From Rheinheimera sp. (GTDB lineage Bacteria > Pseudomonadota > Gammaproteobacteria > Enterobacterales > Alteromonadaceae), in the NCBI GenBank assembly GCA_003543135.1, contig DPJG01000033.1, positions 116,057 to 180,056 on the forward strand: a stretch of 64,000 bases of DNA. The letters are read 5' to 3'. The notes beneath the pieces were generated by a model, which made no database searches, had not been told where the DNA came from, and was given only the letters and a program-made list of their open reading frames with translations. The position numbers and the translations under genes are program-made. Of this stretch, positions 17,301 to 26,607 are shown in pieces. Position 1 is the stretch's first letter. Each line of letters opens with the position of its first letter.

Positions 17301-17519
17301 ATCCAGGCCTTTCATTTTTTGCTCAATGACCTGAGTCACACTGTCTTCCAGCGTTTTGGCCGAAGCGCCAGGGTAGCTGGCAGTAATGCTGATGGCTGGC
17401 GGTGCAATGGAAGGATATTGTGCTATCGGCAAACCTTTAATGGCGAGCACACCGGCCAGCATAATGACGATGGCAATGACCCAGGCAAAAATGGGCCTGT
17501 CGATAAAAAAGCGACTCAT
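14358..17519 (-). CDS. RND multidrug efflux pump, AcrB/HAE1 type
   Basis: 1053 residues, usual length for AcrB-type inner-membrane pumps. N-terminal [16 protein letters not shown] is diagnostic. TM4 keeps the proton-relay Asp pair ([16 protein letters not shown]), and the C-terminal half repeats the fold. It exports drugs in exchange for protons together with the adaptor encoded by the overlapping upstream gene (ATGA overlap at 17516-17519). No TolC-type channel gene is adjacent, so it probably shares one encoded elsewhere. Substrates cannot be read from the sequence. Confidence 0.95.
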   Translation of the reverse strand: MSRFFIDRPIFAWVIAIVIMLAGVLAIKGLPIAQYPSIAPPAISITASYPGASAKTLEDSVTQVIEQKMKGLDGLLYMSSTSESSGTATLTLTFSADTNPDIAQVQVQNKLALATPLLPQEVQRQGVQVAKSARNFLLVMGFVSEDGSMNNIDIGDYVSANVQDIIARVEGVGEVQMFGTQYAMRIWLDPAKLANYKLNPGDINAAILAQNAQVSAGQLGGLPAAAGQQLNASVTAQSRLQSTEQFGNILLRINADGSAVKLSDVARIELGGETYEVSARYNGKPAIGLGVKLASGANALDTADGVKAAIANMQPYFPAGLQAVVPFDTTPFVKISIEKVVHTLIEAVVLVFLVMYLFLQNFRATLIPTIAVPVVLLGTFAVLSAFGYSINTLTMFAMVLAIGLLVDDAIVVVENVERVMTEQGLSPREATRKSMDEITGALVGIALVLSAVFVPMAFFGGSTGVIYRQFSITLVSAMALSVLVALVLTPALCATMLKPSGHSGGGWLGKFFSGFNRGFDATNNKTQSIARRMITQPKRYLLLYGLIVGGMALLMLRLPSAFLPDEDQGILFNQIVLPAGATSERTLEVVKQVEQHFLVEQKEAVKSVFSVSGFSFAGRGQNAAIGFVNLKHWDERQRPDLSVKAVSGKAMGAFSQIKDAMVFAFAPPAVVELGTANGFNLHLQDRANLGHEGLLAARNQLLGMAAQDKRLMAVRPNGQEDTPELKLDMNLAKAGALGVSQADINQTIQTGWGASYVNDFIDKGRVKKVFVQGDAASRMVPEDVAKWYVRNSTGEMVPFTAFASAYWSYGSPRLERYNGMPSMEIQGMAGPGFSTGEAMLAMEELIAKLPTGIGFEWTGMSYQERMTGDQAPMLYALSLLVVFLCLAALYESWSIPAAVMAVVPLGIFGALLASTLLKLSNDIYFQVGLLTTMGLAAKNAILIVEFAKGALQQGMSLSDAAIAAVRLRLRPILMTSFAFIFGVLPLATASSAGSGAQNALGSSVIGGMLASAILAVLFVPLFYVLIGRVFPQIAAPAQQQLQATTAAETAVKA

Positions 17520-18721
17520 AACGCGGCTCCGTTGTTATTGCCCGCTGCTTTTACCGAAGGCTCTGTGGCAGCAGGAGCGGCATTAAAAGGCACGGCTTTT
17601 ACCGGTGCTCCTGGCCGCACTTTTTGCAGTCCTTCAACGATCAGCTTGTCGCCAGCGGCTAAACCCTCTTCAATCAACCATTTATCGCCGATGGTACGGC
17701 TGGTTGTTAATACTCTGAGTTCAGCTTTGCCTTCGTTATTCACTACCAGGGCTGTGGCCTCACCTTTGGCGTTGCGGCTGACCGCCCGTTGAGGTGCCAG
17801 AATAGCAGCGGTTTTAATGCCGCTATTGAGGGTAGCCCGCACATACATGCCCGGTAACAACAGCTGGTTCGGGTTGGTAAATTGGGCGCGCAGCACCACT
17901 GAGCCTGTGCTTTCATCCACGCTGACTTCAGCAAACTGCAGCTGGCCCTGATGTGGGTATAAGCTGCCGTCTTCCAGTTTTAAACTTACTTGCGTGCCGG
18001 CGGCATTAAGCTGACCCGCAGCCAGCGCTTGTTTGAGTTGCAGCAGCTCTTTGCTCGATTGGGTAATTTCAACATAAACCGGATCAAGCGCCGTGATAGT
18101 GGCCAGCGCATCGGCCTGACCAGCGCTCACCAGCGCACCGGCTGTGACAGTCGATTTGCCAATACGGCCGCTGATAGGTGCCAGCACCTTGCTATACGTC
18201 AGCTGCAAACTGGCTTGTTCAACACTGGCTTTGGCGGCCAGCACATCGGCTGCCGCTTGCTGTTCAAGTGCAATCACTTCATCAGTATCTTGCTGACTGA
18301 CCAGATTGTTTTTGCGTAAATTTTTAAAACGACTGGCTTTGGCACTGGCCTGCAGCAAGTTGGCTTCAGCCTTGGCCAGCTGCGCTTTGGCACTATTCAG
18401 GCTGCTTTGATAAGGTGCCGGGTCAATCTGATACAAAGTGTCACCGGCTTTGACTTCAGCACCTTCAGTAAAGTTACGCGACAAAATAATACCGCCAACC
18501 TGAGGGCGGATTTGCGCTTGTGAAAATGCATGCACCCGTCCCGGCAATTCGGTATTTAAGGTAACTGCTTCCGGCTGCAGCGTGAGTACCGCCACTTCAA
18601 CGGCGGCCTGAGGGTTTGGTGCGGCATTTTGTGGTGCCGGCTGACAGGCGCTGAGCAGCAGGGCGGCAGACAATAAAACCGGGGCAGGCAGGCCGCTGGT
18701 AAAGGCAAACAGGCGTTTCAT
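17516..18721 (-). CDS. RND efflux periplasmic adaptor (AcrA/MexA type), lipoprotein
   Basis: 401 residues. Lipoprotein signal with lipobox LLSAC (Cys about 26). Lipoyl-like half motifs ([18 protein letters not shown] and later [18 protein letters not shown]) flank a coiled-coil hairpin about 100-170; beta-barrel and membrane-proximal parts follow, ending in an Ala/Pro-rich tail. It joins the pump to an outer-membrane channel. First gene of adaptor-pump-tetR; GGAG precedes the ATG, and the TetR-type palindrome lies 16 bases upstream of the start. Confidence 0.95.
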   Translation of the reverse strand: MKRLFAFTSGLPAPVLLSAALLLSACQPAPQNAAPNPQAAVEVAVLTLQPEAVTLNTELPGRVHAFSQAQIRPQVGGIILSRNFTEGAEVKAGDTLYQIDPAPYQSSLNSAKAQLAKAEANLLQASAKASRFKNLRKNNLVSQQDTDEVIALEQQAAADVLAAKASVEQASLQLTYSKVLAPISGRIGKSTVTAGALVSAGQADALATITALDPVYVEITQSSKELLQLKQALAAGQLNAAGTQVSLKLEDGSLYPHQGQLQFAEVSVDESTGSVVLRAQFTNPNQLLLPGMYVRATLNSGIKTAAILAPQRAVSRNAKGEATALVVNNEGKAELRVLTTSRTIGDKWLIEEGLAAGDKLIVEGLQKVRPGAPVKAVPFNAAPAATEPSVKAAGNNNGAAL

Positions 18722-19024
18722 GCAGAATCTCCAAAACTAGAATGAACGATCATTCTATACTTTTTGGCTATCAAGCTGCAAGCCAGTATCTGGTGATTGA
18801 CCGATTTCAGCTTGCTGTTGGTCGTGTCAAAAAAGCGCATTTTTATCAACACAGAATGAGAAATCTTGGTTTTTGCGTAAATGCCAATAACAACATAGAT
18901 GTATTCCCTCAGTGTAAAGGGACTGTAACTCAATGCTGCAAAATGGAAATTTTTGGGCGCGGGCGGCGACTTTGTTATAGTGGTTTATCAGCTGTGGCTT
19001 TTGCCTTGGGAACGATCAATACGG
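18722..19024. other. Divergent promoter region between adaptor and solute-binding protein genes
   Basis: 303 bases. Contains the TetR-type operator next to the adaptor. A TTATAG element near 18975 is a possible -10 for the plus-strand gene, without a clear -35. No gene is supported here. Confidence 0.5.
18738..18757. promoter_or_regulatory. TetR-type operator palindrome
   Basis: TAGAATGA-ACGA-TCATTCTA: two perfect 8-base arms around 4 bases, 16 bases before the adaptor ATG and just before its ribosome-binding site. Size and AATGA/TCATT arms fit TetR-family operators; the nearby TetR gene is the obvious candidate ligand. Confidence 0.8.
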
Positions 19025-20008
19025 ATGAATATTCTGGGCATTTTTTCTGGTTTGTTGTTGGTGAGCAGTGCCCTGGCTGGTGCGGCGCAGCAACACAACA
19101 CAGCTGTCGAAGCTTCAGCAAAAGACAAAGTCAGAACTGTGATTTATGGCAGCCCTTTACTGAGCGCCGAACAAACCGCCCAGATGTATCCTTTTAAATT
19201 GCTGCAGGCAGCGCTTAAAGCCAGTGGCGGCAATTATCAGCTTAAACCCGCCAACCTCGATATGGTACAGGGCAGGGTGCTGAAAGAAATTGAGCTTGGC
19301 AATGTTGATGTGTACTGGAGTATGACGTCAGTGGAGCGGGAGAAACGGCTGTTGCCGGTGCGTATTCCGCTGGATAAAGGCTTAAATGGCTGGCGTTTGT
19401 TGTTATTGGCCGCTGATCAGGCTGATATTGCCGAAGGTGTTCACAGTTTAAAAGGGCTTAGGCGGCTGAGTTTTTTGCAGGGCCATGATTGGCCCGACAC
19501 CGAAATTTTGCGTTTTAATCAGTTAAAGGTGCTGACAGCGCCGCACCCGCAGCAGCTGTTTGATATGCTGGCGCGCCACAGAGCCAGTGCCTTTCCGCGT
19601 TCTGTCATTGAAATTGAGCAGGAACAACAACACAATAGGCAAGGTTTTGTGGTCGAGCCAGATCTGGTGATCCGTTACCCTTCCGCTGTGTATTTTTTTC
19701 TGAATAAAACCGAATTGCAGCTAGCCGCTGATCTTGAACGTGGTCTGCATATTTTGCGTAAAAACGGCCAGTTTGATTTGTTGTTTCAGCAGCGTTATGG
19801 CGCTGCTATCAAAAAAGCCCGGTTGGATCAGCGCCGCATTATCGAGCTGAAAAACCCGTTATTACCGCCCGACACGCCACTGGCAGATCGCACTTTATGG
19901 TATAAGGTGCCGCAGCCGGCTGCAGCGCCGGTGAAGGTGGTGAAGCCTGATGTGATGGCGGCTGAACTGAGTGAGCCTGCCACCACTTTGCCAACACAAC
20001 ACGAATAA
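19025..20008 (+). CDS. Orphan periplasmic solute-binding-like protein (SBP family 3 fold)
   Basis: 327 residues from ATG 19025 (MNILGIFSG), with a signal peptide to about residue 20. The body resembles extracellular solute-binding proteins of the amino-acid type: VIYGSPLLSAEQTAQMYPF, ELGNVDVYWSMTSVERE and a C-terminal GLHILRKNGQFDLLFQQRYG segment. The last about 50 residues are Pro/Ala/Val-rich and likely unstructured. No ABC permease or ATPase is adjacent, so it may sense or scavenge rather than feed a dedicated transporter. Ligand unknown. A longer in-frame start 72 bases upstream would spoil the signal peptide and is not used. Confidence 0.7.
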   Translation: MNILGIFSGLLLVSSALAGAAQQHNTAVEASAKDKVRTVIYGSPLLSAEQTAQMYPFKLLQAALKASGGNYQLKPANLDMVQGRVLKEIELGNVDVYWSMTSVEREKRLLPVRIPLDKGLNGWRLLLLAADQADIAEGVHSLKGLRRLSFLQGHDWPDTEILRFNQLKVLTAPHPQQLFDMLARHRASAFPRSVIEIEQEQQHNRQGFVVEPDLVIRYPSAVYFFLNKTELQLAADLERGLHILRKNGQFDLLFQQRYGAAIKKARLDQRRIIELKNPLLPPDTPLADRTLWYKVPQPAAAPVKVVKPDVMAAELSEPATTLPTQHE

Positions 20009-20167
20009 CGGCTGGCAGCATAGCTCTTCACAGTGCAGTTGGTTACTGTGCATTTCTTAAATTTGTCATCAAAAAGCCATAAAAATGTCAGCATTCATCT
20101 GCAGAATAAGCCCCAGTACAGCGCGCTGTGCCGCTTGTGTATGTCCTGGATGATGTGTTCCTTTTTT

Positions 20168-20193
20168 AAGCTCCTGCAAAGGGGCTTTTTTTT
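20168..20193 (+). terminator. Rho-independent terminator
   Basis: AAGCTCC-TGCAAA-GGGGCTT stem followed by eight T on the plus strand, 160 bases downstream of the solute-binding protein stop. Confidence 0.75.
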
Positions 20194-20320
20194 GCCTGCT
20201 AAACCGACAGGCTGGCAAAGTCGCTGTTGCTGTTTTTGCTAAAAGGGTCTGTGTTGATTTGGCTGTGAGCGTTAATCAGGGATAAGGGCGCTGTGCTACC
20301 GCCATGATGGAAGGGGAAAA

Positions 20321-20343
20321 CCGGGCAATGATAGATTGCCCGG
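20321..20343 (-). terminator. Terminator hairpin after phoD
   Basis: CCGGGCAAT and its complement, a 9-bp perfect stem with a 5-base loop, 13 bases after the phoD stop; on the minus strand TTTT follows. Confidence 0.75.
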
Positions 20344-20355
20344 CAGCAGTGAGGA

Positions 20356-22053
20356 TTAAGATGGATAGCTGTGGTTAAAACCTGCTTCGAGTTGATAGTC
20401 TTTTTGTTTGATACTGCTGACAAAATGCCAGTGGCACTCGACCTGCGTTTTGCTGATAGCCAGTTGCATAAAACCACGGCGGTGCACATCACATTGTTTT
20501 AATTCAGAAATCAGCATCGGCAGCAACTGGGCAAATTGTTTGCTTTGGGTGTCGCTCAGTTTTAAATAAGACTCAAGCCCCGGTGATGATACCGATGCTG
20601 TGGCATATTCAACCCCTACTTTTTTACCGTGCATATCGGTCAGCTCTGACATCCAGGCATTGTGGGTGTCGCCCGCCAACACAATCAGCTGCTTTTTCAT
20701 GGCCTGCACAGTGGCATAGAGTTGTTCACGCTCTGCAGGGTAGCCATCCCAGGCATCCAGGTTGTACGGCAGTTGTGGTTGTTTTAACCTGGCCAGCTCA
20801 GCCGGGGTCAGGCTTGGGTCGTTCTGTTGTTCACGCGCTTTGAGCTTTGCCAAATCAGCCATTTGTGTCAGCAGCGCCGGGCCCGGATTTGCAAGACCTG
20901 CAATCAACTCAGCAGGTAAGGTCATTCTGGCCATCAACACCTGTTGCCCCAACAGCTGCCATTTGGTATCTGCACTGAGCATTTCCGCCTGTAACCACTG
21001 CATTTGGCTGGCACCCAGCAGCGCACGGCCTGGTGTCATTAAATCCTGGGCAAATCTGTTGCTGTCAAAACCGCCGGCACTAAAATAATTGGCATAGTCC
21101 AGCGGCTGACTGCGTGCTTCCAGCCGGGTATCCAGCATATAAATACTGGCCAAATCACCAAAGCGGAAATGACGGTACAAGGCTTTGCCGGCGTCTACTT
21201 TGGGTCGTATTGGCATCCATTCAAAATAGGCCTGTAAGGCAGCCAGTTTGCGATCCTGATAGCTGCCTTCGCTGCTCTGGTGGTTTTCAGCACCACTTTG
21301 CCAGGCATCGTTACAGACCTCATGGTCGTCCCACACCAGCAAAAATGCGTGTTGCTGATGGGCTTTTTGCAGCGCCGGATCTGTGCGGTAGCGTGCATAA
21401 CGGCGGCGGTAGTCGGTTAAGCTGATAATTTCAGTATTGTTATCATCCGCTAAAGTACGGCCCAGTTTTACTGCATCTTCACCGGCATAACCATCAGTGG
21501 CATATTCGTAAATGTAATCGCCAAGATGCAACACGGCATCCAGCTCGGTACGCTTAGCAAGTTCCTGATATACATGAAAATATCCGGCCGGATAGTTACT
21601 GCAGCTGACAACGCCCAGTTGTATTTTTTCCGGACTGCCGCTTGGCAGGGTTTTGGTGTGGCCTATGGCAGAGCGGCTTTGCCGATCGGCAAAACGGTAA
21701 TAATAACTTTTGCCCGGCAGCAGTCCTGTGACATCGACTTTACAGCAATAATCCGCCTGCTGACTGGCATCGACCCGGATGCGCTGCAGATCCTGGGTAA
21801 AATCACGGTCTGTCGCTATTTCCAGCAATAAAGCCACAGTGCTGACAGGTTGTGCCGGCGTGGCTCTGGTCCAGAGGACCACTCTGTCCTGCAAAGGGTC
21901 GCCACTGGCAACACCATGGTCAAAACGGATAGTGGTGGCATTGTCCGGCAGGCTGTCATTGCTGCCAAGGCAACCACTGACGGTGGTCAGCCAGGCTGAG
22001 CCTGTTAATACAGCAGACATTTTTAAAAAATCACGGCGGTTCAGTCGGGTCAT
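20356..22053 (-). CDS. phoD: PhoD-family alkaline phosphatase/phosphodiesterase, Tat-exported
   Basis: 565 residues from ATG 22053. The N-terminus NRRDFLKMSAV is a twin-arginine signal, needed because these Ca/Fe enzymes are exported folded; a Cys after the hydrophobic part (VSGC) may allow lipidation. Then the PhoD N-terminal beta domain (FDHGVASGDP, VVLWTRATP) and the metallophosphatase core with HLGDYIYEY, WDDHEVCND and VLAGDTHNAW. It releases phosphate from esters outside the cytoplasm. No convincing Pho box is visible upstream. A start 102 bases upstream is rejected since the Tat motif should be near the N-terminus. Confidence 0.92.
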   Translation of the reverse strand: MTRLNRRDFLKMSAVLTGSAWLTTVSGCLGSNDSLPDNATTIRFDHGVASGDPLQDRVVLWTRATPAQPVSTVALLLEIATDRDFTQDLQRIRVDASQQADYCCKVDVTGLLPGKSYYYRFADRQSRSAIGHTKTLPSGSPEKIQLGVVSCSNYPAGYFHVYQELAKRTELDAVLHLGDYIYEYATDGYAGEDAVKLGRTLADDNNTEIISLTDYRRRYARYRTDPALQKAHQQHAFLLVWDDHEVCNDAWQSGAENHQSSEGSYQDRKLAALQAYFEWMPIRPKVDAGKALYRHFRFGDLASIYMLDTRLEARSQPLDYANYFSAGGFDSNRFAQDLMTPGRALLGASQMQWLQAEMLSADTKWQLLGQQVLMARMTLPAELIAGLANPGPALLTQMADLAKLKAREQQNDPSLTPAELARLKQPQLPYNLDAWDGYPAEREQLYATVQAMKKQLIVLAGDTHNAWMSELTDMHGKKVGVEYATASVSSPGLESYLKLSDTQSKQFAQLLPMLISELKQCDVHRRGFMQLAISKTQVECHWHFVSSIKQKDYQLEAGFNHSYPS

Positions 22054-22460
22054 ATTATTGCTCTTAGTGATAAGGTGTTGGCCAGCAGCACACTTTGGTG
22101 ACTGCTGTGACTTTGTGGGCCGTGCTACTACAGATAAAGCCTGATTTATTCGCAATATTGCAGTGATTTGTGGTTAAAAGTGGTGGACCTGCAATACATG
22201 CTGTGCAGCAGCCGGCGCACAGAACTTAAGATGGTTTTGTTAAAGTTAAATGTCTGAATTGTGATATTTGATTGCTTTTTTTATGACAAAGCAGGTAAGC
22301 CAGATGCCAGTACCAGAAAAAATTGGGGGGATTGGTGAAAACCAGCTGAGGTGATAGCAAAGCAGTTGTTGATAGCGGACGCTGTGGTAAGGCTGCTCTT
22401 AAAAGAACATGTCAGTTTAAGCGAGGAAGCTATCAGGGATGATACAAGAGGGTCTGAAAA
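22054..22460. other. Intergenic region upstream of phoD
   Basis: 407 bases between phoD and the tRNA gene, both on the minus strand. It should hold the phoD promoter and the tRNA 3' end processing region. I looked for direct repeats of the PhoB-box type and saw none. No gene is supported. Confidence 0.4.
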
Positions 22461-22537
22461 TGGTGGCCCCACCTGGACTTGAACCAGGGACCTGCCGATT
22501 ATGAGTCGGATGCTCTAACCAACTGAGCTATAGGGCC
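22461..22537 (-). tRNA. ileX: tRNA-Ile2 (CAU anticodon, lysidine type)
   Basis: 77 bases including encoded CCA. The cloverleaf folds fully: acceptor GGCCCTA with TGGGGCC, D-arm GCTC/GAGC, anticodon loop CTCATAA, T-loop TTCAAGT. The CAT anticodon alone could mean Met, but the GGCCC acceptor end is that of the minor isoleucine tRNA (E. coli ileX), whose C34 becomes lysidine to read AUA. Position close to rpoD matches the E. coli location of ileX, which supports the call. Elongator Met is the alternative. Confidence 0.85.
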
Positions 22538-22581
22538 GTGTCTTTGTGCAGCGACGAATGTTCCTGCAATAAAACGCAGGC

Positions 22582-22610
22582 AGTATAAGAAGATTTGTGG
22601 TTGTTGTCAC
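22582..22610 (-). promoter_or_regulatory. Sigma70 promoter of the tRNA gene
   Basis: On the minus strand GTGACA (22605-22610) and TATACT (22582-22587) are separated by exactly 17 bases and lead into a GC-rich start region (TGCCTGCG), about 45 bases before the tRNA. A GC-rich discriminator is typical of stringently controlled stable-RNA promoters. Confidence 0.75.
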
Positions 22611-22757
22611 TTGCTGATCTGGGCTTTTGTATTTCAATTGCTTGTTTTTTAAACGTCTTCGCTTTTGGTCATCAAATCAGCTGCGGGCCGACAGCCGATT
22701 GAGAGCTGGCAAGTGTAGCGTTAGCGCGCGTTTTTTTGATGGTAGTCAGCCCCAAAT

Positions 22758-22783
22758 AAAAAAGCGCCGCAAGGCGCTTTTTA
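22758..22783 (-). terminator. Terminator after rpoD
   Basis: AAAAAGCGCC-GCAA-GGCGCTTTTT: 10-bp stem, GCAA tetraloop and T run, about 50 bases after the rpoD stop. Confidence 0.88.
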
Positions 22784-22830
22784 TGATGTTTGTAATGAGT
22801 TATCACCACAAAAGGCTGATAAGCCTAGGT

Positions 22831-24678
22831 CTATTCGTCCAGGAAGCTCTTTAATACTTCTGAACGGGAAGGGTGGCGCAGTTTACGCAGCGCTTTAGCT
22901 TCAATCTGACGGATCCGCTCGCGCGTTACATCAAATTGTTTACCCACTTCTTCCAGTGTATGGTCGGTATTCATATCGATACCAAAACGCATGCGCAGAA
23001 CCTTGGCTTCACGGGCGGTCAGGCCTGCCAGCACTTCGTTGGTCGCTGCTTTTAAGCTTTCCATGGTAGCTGAATCCAGTGGTGATTCTGAACCACTGTC
23101 TTCGATAAAATCGCCCAGATGCGAATCTTCGTCGTCACCAATTGGGGTTTCCATCGAAATTGGCTCTTTGGCGATTTTCAGCACTTTACGGATCTTATCT
23201 TCCGGCATGCCCATACGCTCAGATAATTCTTCCGGCGAAGGTTCACGACCCATTTCCTGCAACATCTGCCGCGAAATACGGTTCAGTTTGTTGATGGTTT
23301 CAATCATATGCACCGGAATACGGATGGTGCGCGCCTGGTCGGCGATTGAACGGGTGATGGCCTGACGGATCCACCAGGTGGCATAAGTAGAGAACTTATA
23401 ACCACGACGGTATTCAAACTTATCTACAGCTTTCATCAAGCCGATGTTGCCTTCCTGAATTAAATCAAGGAATTGCAAACCGCGGTTGGTGTATTTTTTC
23501 GCAATAGAAATAACCAGACGTAAGTTGGCTTCCACCATCTCTTTTTTCGCACGGCGGGCTTTGGCTTCGCCAATCGACATGCGACGGTTAATATCTTTGA
23601 TTTTGAAAATGGACAGGCCAGTTTCTTCTTCAATTTTGCGTAATTTGTCGGTTGAACGCACCAGCTCTTCGCGCATATCAGCCAGTTTGGCCGAATAAGG
23701 TTTGTTGCCGGCAATTTCGGCGTCAATCCAGGCGCTGCTGTTTTCGTTGCCGGTAAATGCCTTTAAGAAGTTTTTCTTCGGCATTTTGGCGTATTCAACA
23801 CAGTGCTTCATCACAATACGTTCCTGGACGCGCACGCGGTCCATCATTTCACGCATGTTTTTGACCAGGCGGTCAAATTGTTTTGGCACTAAGCGGAAAC
23901 AACGGAAAACTTCAGACAGTTTTTCAATTTCTGCTTTGGTGGTTGCGTGTTCACGACCATTTTGTGTGATTGAATTGCGTGTGACTTCGTACTGAGTGCG
24001 CAGTTCAGCAAACTTAATTTTAGCCAGTTCCGGATCCGGACCAGTGTCGGCTTCGTCGTCGCCGTCTTCTTCTTCGTCGTCACCGGATAAATCGGCGTCT
24101 TCGTCAGCCAACTCTTCTTCCGGCACGTCAGAACCGATATGAGTGGCTGTTGGTGCCATGTCGTCTACTTCGTTTGGATCAACAAAAGCAGAAACGATGT
24201 CACTTAAACGAATTTCTTCAGCTTCAAATTTATCCCACTGTTCCAGCAGGTAAGTAATGGCTTCCGGGTATTCAGCTACAGAAGTCTGAACCTGGTTAAT
24301 GCCTTCTTCGATACGCTTGGCGATGTCAATTTCGCCTTCACGGGTCAGCAGTTCAACTGTGCCCATTTCGCGCATATACATCCGGACCGGATCTGTAGTG
24401 CGGCCCAGTTCTTTGTCGACGCTAACCAGTGCTTGTGCAGCTTCTTCCGCGGCGTCTTCATCCGGCGCAGCATCAGACATAATTAAATCGTCGGCATCTG
24501 GTGCAGTTTCAAACACCTGAATGCCCATGTCGTTAATCATGCGGATGATATCTTCGATCTGATCTGAGTCGATGATATCTTGTGGAAGGTGATCGTTTAC
24601 TTCGGCAAAAGTTAAATAACCTTGCTCTTTACCTTTTAAGATAAGGAGTTTTAATTGCGACTGAGGATTATGCTCCAT
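22831..24678 (-). CDS. rpoD: RNA polymerase sigma factor RpoD (sigma-70)
   Basis: 615 residues, close to the E. coli 613. Region 1.1 starts [13 protein letters not shown], which fixes the start at 24678 rather than an in-frame ATG 21 bases upstream. The acidic non-conserved region, region 2 ([35 protein letters not shown]) and region 4 helix-turn-helix ([20 protein letters not shown]) are complete. Directs core polymerase to housekeeping promoters. Last gene of rpsU-yqeY-dnaG-rpoD, 82-103 bases after dnaG, which may hold an extra promoter. Confidence 0.98.
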   Translation of the reverse strand: MEHNPQSQLKLLILKGKEQGYLTFAEVNDHLPQDIIDSDQIEDIIRMINDMGIQVFETAPDADDLIMSDAAPDEDAAEEAAQALVSVDKELGRTTDPVRMYMREMGTVELLTREGEIDIAKRIEEGINQVQTSVAEYPEAITYLLEQWDKFEAEEIRLSDIVSAFVDPNEVDDMAPTATHIGSDVPEEELADEDADLSGDDEEEDGDDEADTGPDPELAKIKFAELRTQYEVTRNSITQNGREHATTKAEIEKLSEVFRCFRLVPKQFDRLVKNMREMMDRVRVQERIVMKHCVEYAKMPKKNFLKAFTGNENSSAWIDAEIAGNKPYSAKLADMREELVRSTDKLRKIEEETGLSIFKIKDINRRMSIGEAKARRAKKEMVEANLRLVISIAKKYTNRGLQFLDLIQEGNIGLMKAVDKFEYRRGYKFSTYATWWIRQAITRSIADQARTIRIPVHMIETINKLNRISRQMLQEMGREPSPEELSERMGMPEDKIRKVLKIAKEPISMETPIGDDEDSHLGDFIEDSGSESPLDSATMESLKAATNEVLAGLTAREAKVLRMRFGIDMNTDHTLEEVGKQFDVTRERIRQIEAKALRKLRHPSRSEVLKSFLDE

Positions 24679-24781
24679 AGAGGCTGTTCTTCCACCCAAA
24701 TATAGTTAAATTTCAAAAATGCGAATAAACGATTATAACAAAGCGCGGCTTTTCTAGCCAGCGAAGCGCGCTTATCCGCAG

Positions 24782-26509
24782 TTATTTGCTCTTAAATGCT
24801 TTTAACAGCATCACGTATTCGTGCTTCTCGGCCACCGTTAATTTGCTTAATTGGTCCTTGCGTTGTAAGGATTCAAGGCGCTGTTGCAAATATTGATCTT
24901 CGATTGAACGAAACGTATCTAAAAACTCCTGGGTTAGCTGTTCTTCGGCAACCTGATGGTCCCAAAGTGCCAGTTTGCTCAGAATGTTGTACTCAGGTAA
25001 CTCACGCCAGTATTCCAGCAGCTGGGCTGTGGTTAACTGGGGTTTTTCCAATAACAGTTGCTGAATCGCCATCAGCAGCGGCATACCGGGCAAATTTGCC
25101 TGCGCCAGTTCAGGCGCCACCGGCATTACTTGGGCTAAAGCCGGATACTGTAATAACAACGCAATAGCACGGCGCATTGGTGTAATTTTGGTTTTTTGCA
25201 CCACCACTGCTGCTTTACGGTTTTTGCCGGCAGTGATTTGTTGTTCTGTACGTTTTCGCCCCACCAGATTGGCTAAGCGTTCCAGCAGGCTGTCACGGTA
25301 AAAATCGCTGGGAATCTGCGCTATCATGTCATTGGCTTTGGCCCAGAGTGCCGATTTACCGGCATCACTGTTCACATCGAGTTCCTGTAATAAATGCTCA
25401 AACAGGTAGTTCCCCAATGACATGGCATCACCAAGCCGGGCTAAAAAGGCATCTTTGCCTTCTTTTTGCACTAAAGTGTCTGGGTCTTCGCCGTCGGGTA
25501 AAAATACAAAATTCAGTTCAACGCCGTCTTTTAAATTGGGCAGTGCACTTTGTAATGCACGCCAGGCGGCATCACGGCCAGCTCTGTCGCCGTCATAACA
25601 ACAAATTACTTTGCTGCAGAATCTGAACATGGTTTGCATATGTTCAGAAGTAGTGGCCGTGCCAAGGCAAGCCACCGCAAACTGGATGCCGTGTTCAGAA
25701 AGCGCCACCACATCCATATAACCTTCCACCACCAGCAACTGCTCAAGGCGGTCTTGCTGCTGTCTGGCTTCATACAAACCGTAAAGTTCACGGCCTTTGT
25801 GAAAAAGCCGGGTTTCCGGTGAGTTCAGATATTTAGGGGTTCCGTCACCCAGCACCCGGCCGCCAAAACCAATCACCCGCCCGCGTTTATCGCGGATAGG
25901 GAACATAATACGGTCGCGGAAAAAGTCGTATTCGCGGCCATTTTCATTACGGTTGGTCAGTTTTAATTCAAACAGCTGGTCGCGGTTATTTTTACCTTGT
26001 CCCAGTTGTTTTAATAATAAATCCCAGCTGTCCGGCGCATAACCAATCCCATATTTATGAATGGTGGCTGCCGACAACCCCCTTTTGGCAATATAAGCTG
26101 CGGCCTGAGGGTGCAAATTCAGCTGTTGCTGATAAATATGTGCAGCTTTTTGCATCTGGCTGTAATCGTCGGCGCTACCCTGAACATAGGTTTTGCCTTT
26201 AGAGCCAGCTTCACGCGGCACTTCCAGATGATGTATTTTGGCAAGCTCTTCAATAGCTTCTACAAATTCGAGCTGTTCAAAGGCCATCATAAAGCTGATG
26301 GCATTGCCGTGCGCACCACAACCAAAACAGTGATAAAACTGTTTTTCGGCACTCACAGTAAAAGAAGGTGATTTTTCGTTATGGAAAGGGCAACAAGCGG
26401 TATGGTTTTTACCGGCTTTTTTTAACGGCACCCGTAAATCTATTAATTCAACGATGTCGGTTCTTGCCAGCAAATCGTCGATAAAGGGCCTTGGGATTTG
26501 TCCTGCCAC
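24782..26509 (-). CDS. dnaG: DNA primase
   Basis: 575 residues. N-terminal zinc finger (CCPFHNEKSPSF ... YHCFGCGAHG), then the primase catalytic core with Toprim motifs (VVEGYMDVVAL, CYDGDRAGRDAA), and a C-terminal DnaB-binding helical domain. Makes RNA primers at the replication fork. Starts at GTG 26509, in line with the E. coli protein start MAG; AAGG lies upstream. Weak expression is expected from the GTG start and from the hairpin after yqeY. Confidence 0.97.
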   Translation of the reverse strand: MAGQIPRPFIDDLLARTDIVELIDLRVPLKKAGKNHTACCPFHNEKSPSFTVSAEKQFYHCFGCGAHGNAISFMMAFEQLEFVEAIEELAKIHHLEVPREAGSKGKTYVQGSADDYSQMQKAAHIYQQQLNLHPQAAAYIAKRGLSAATIHKYGIGYAPDSWDLLLKQLGQGKNNRDQLFELKLTNRNENGREYDFFRDRIMFPIRDKRGRVIGFGGRVLGDGTPKYLNSPETRLFHKGRELYGLYEARQQQDRLEQLLVVEGYMDVVALSEHGIQFAVACLGTATTSEHMQTMFRFCSKVICCYDGDRAGRDAAWRALQSALPNLKDGVELNFVFLPDGEDPDTLVQKEGKDAFLARLGDAMSLGNYLFEHLLQELDVNSDAGKSALWAKANDMIAQIPSDFYRDSLLERLANLVGRKRTEQQITAGKNRKAAVVVQKTKITPMRRAIALLLQYPALAQVMPVAPELAQANLPGMPLLMAIQQLLLEKPQLTTAQLLEYWRELPEYNILSKLALWDHQVAEEQLTQEFLDTFRSIEDQYLQQRLESLQRKDQLSKLTVAEKHEYVMLLKAFKSK

Positions 26510-26539
26510 CTTTTTCCTTTTGCTACAAAATGCTCATTT

Positions 26540-26571
26540 CAGAAAAAGACAAACCGTGCGCGAGGCACGGT
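26540..26571 (-). terminator. Attenuator hairpin between yqeY and dnaG
   Basis: ACCGTGC-GCGAG-GCACGGT, a 7-bp stem (26553-26571) followed on the minus strand by TTTGTCTTTTTC. In E. coli a terminator lies between rpsU and dnaG and limits primase; this hairpin sits in the equivalent place, displaced by yqeY. Confidence 0.65.
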
Positions 26572-26607
26572 GTGCAGTTTAACAGCGGTTACCGTTGTTT
26601 CAGGCGG

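Larger units (their letters stand above)
20009..20355. other. Intergenic region between convergent genes
   Basis: 347 bases between the solute-binding gene and phoD. It contains a plus-strand terminator about 160 bases after the first gene and a minus-strand hairpin terminator next to phoD. The long distance to the plus-strand terminator leaves room for a 3' UTR or small RNA, but nothing is recognised. Confidence 0.5.

Noticed and set aside
18742-19197. Open frame of 151 codons across the operator region
   Set aside because: Starts inside the TetR operator, out of frame with the solute-binding protein whose signal peptide and start are clear.
20033-20242. Open frame of 69 codons
   Set aside because: Runs through the rho-independent terminator, Cys/Phe-rich, with no ribosome site.
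22054-22460. Possible Pho box upstream of phoD
   Set aside because: CTGTGAC-like fragments occur but not as the spaced direct repeats expected for PhoB.
22627-22854. Open frame of 75 codons between tRNA and rpoD
   Set aside because: Reads through the rpoD terminator and the end of rpoD; no ribosome site.
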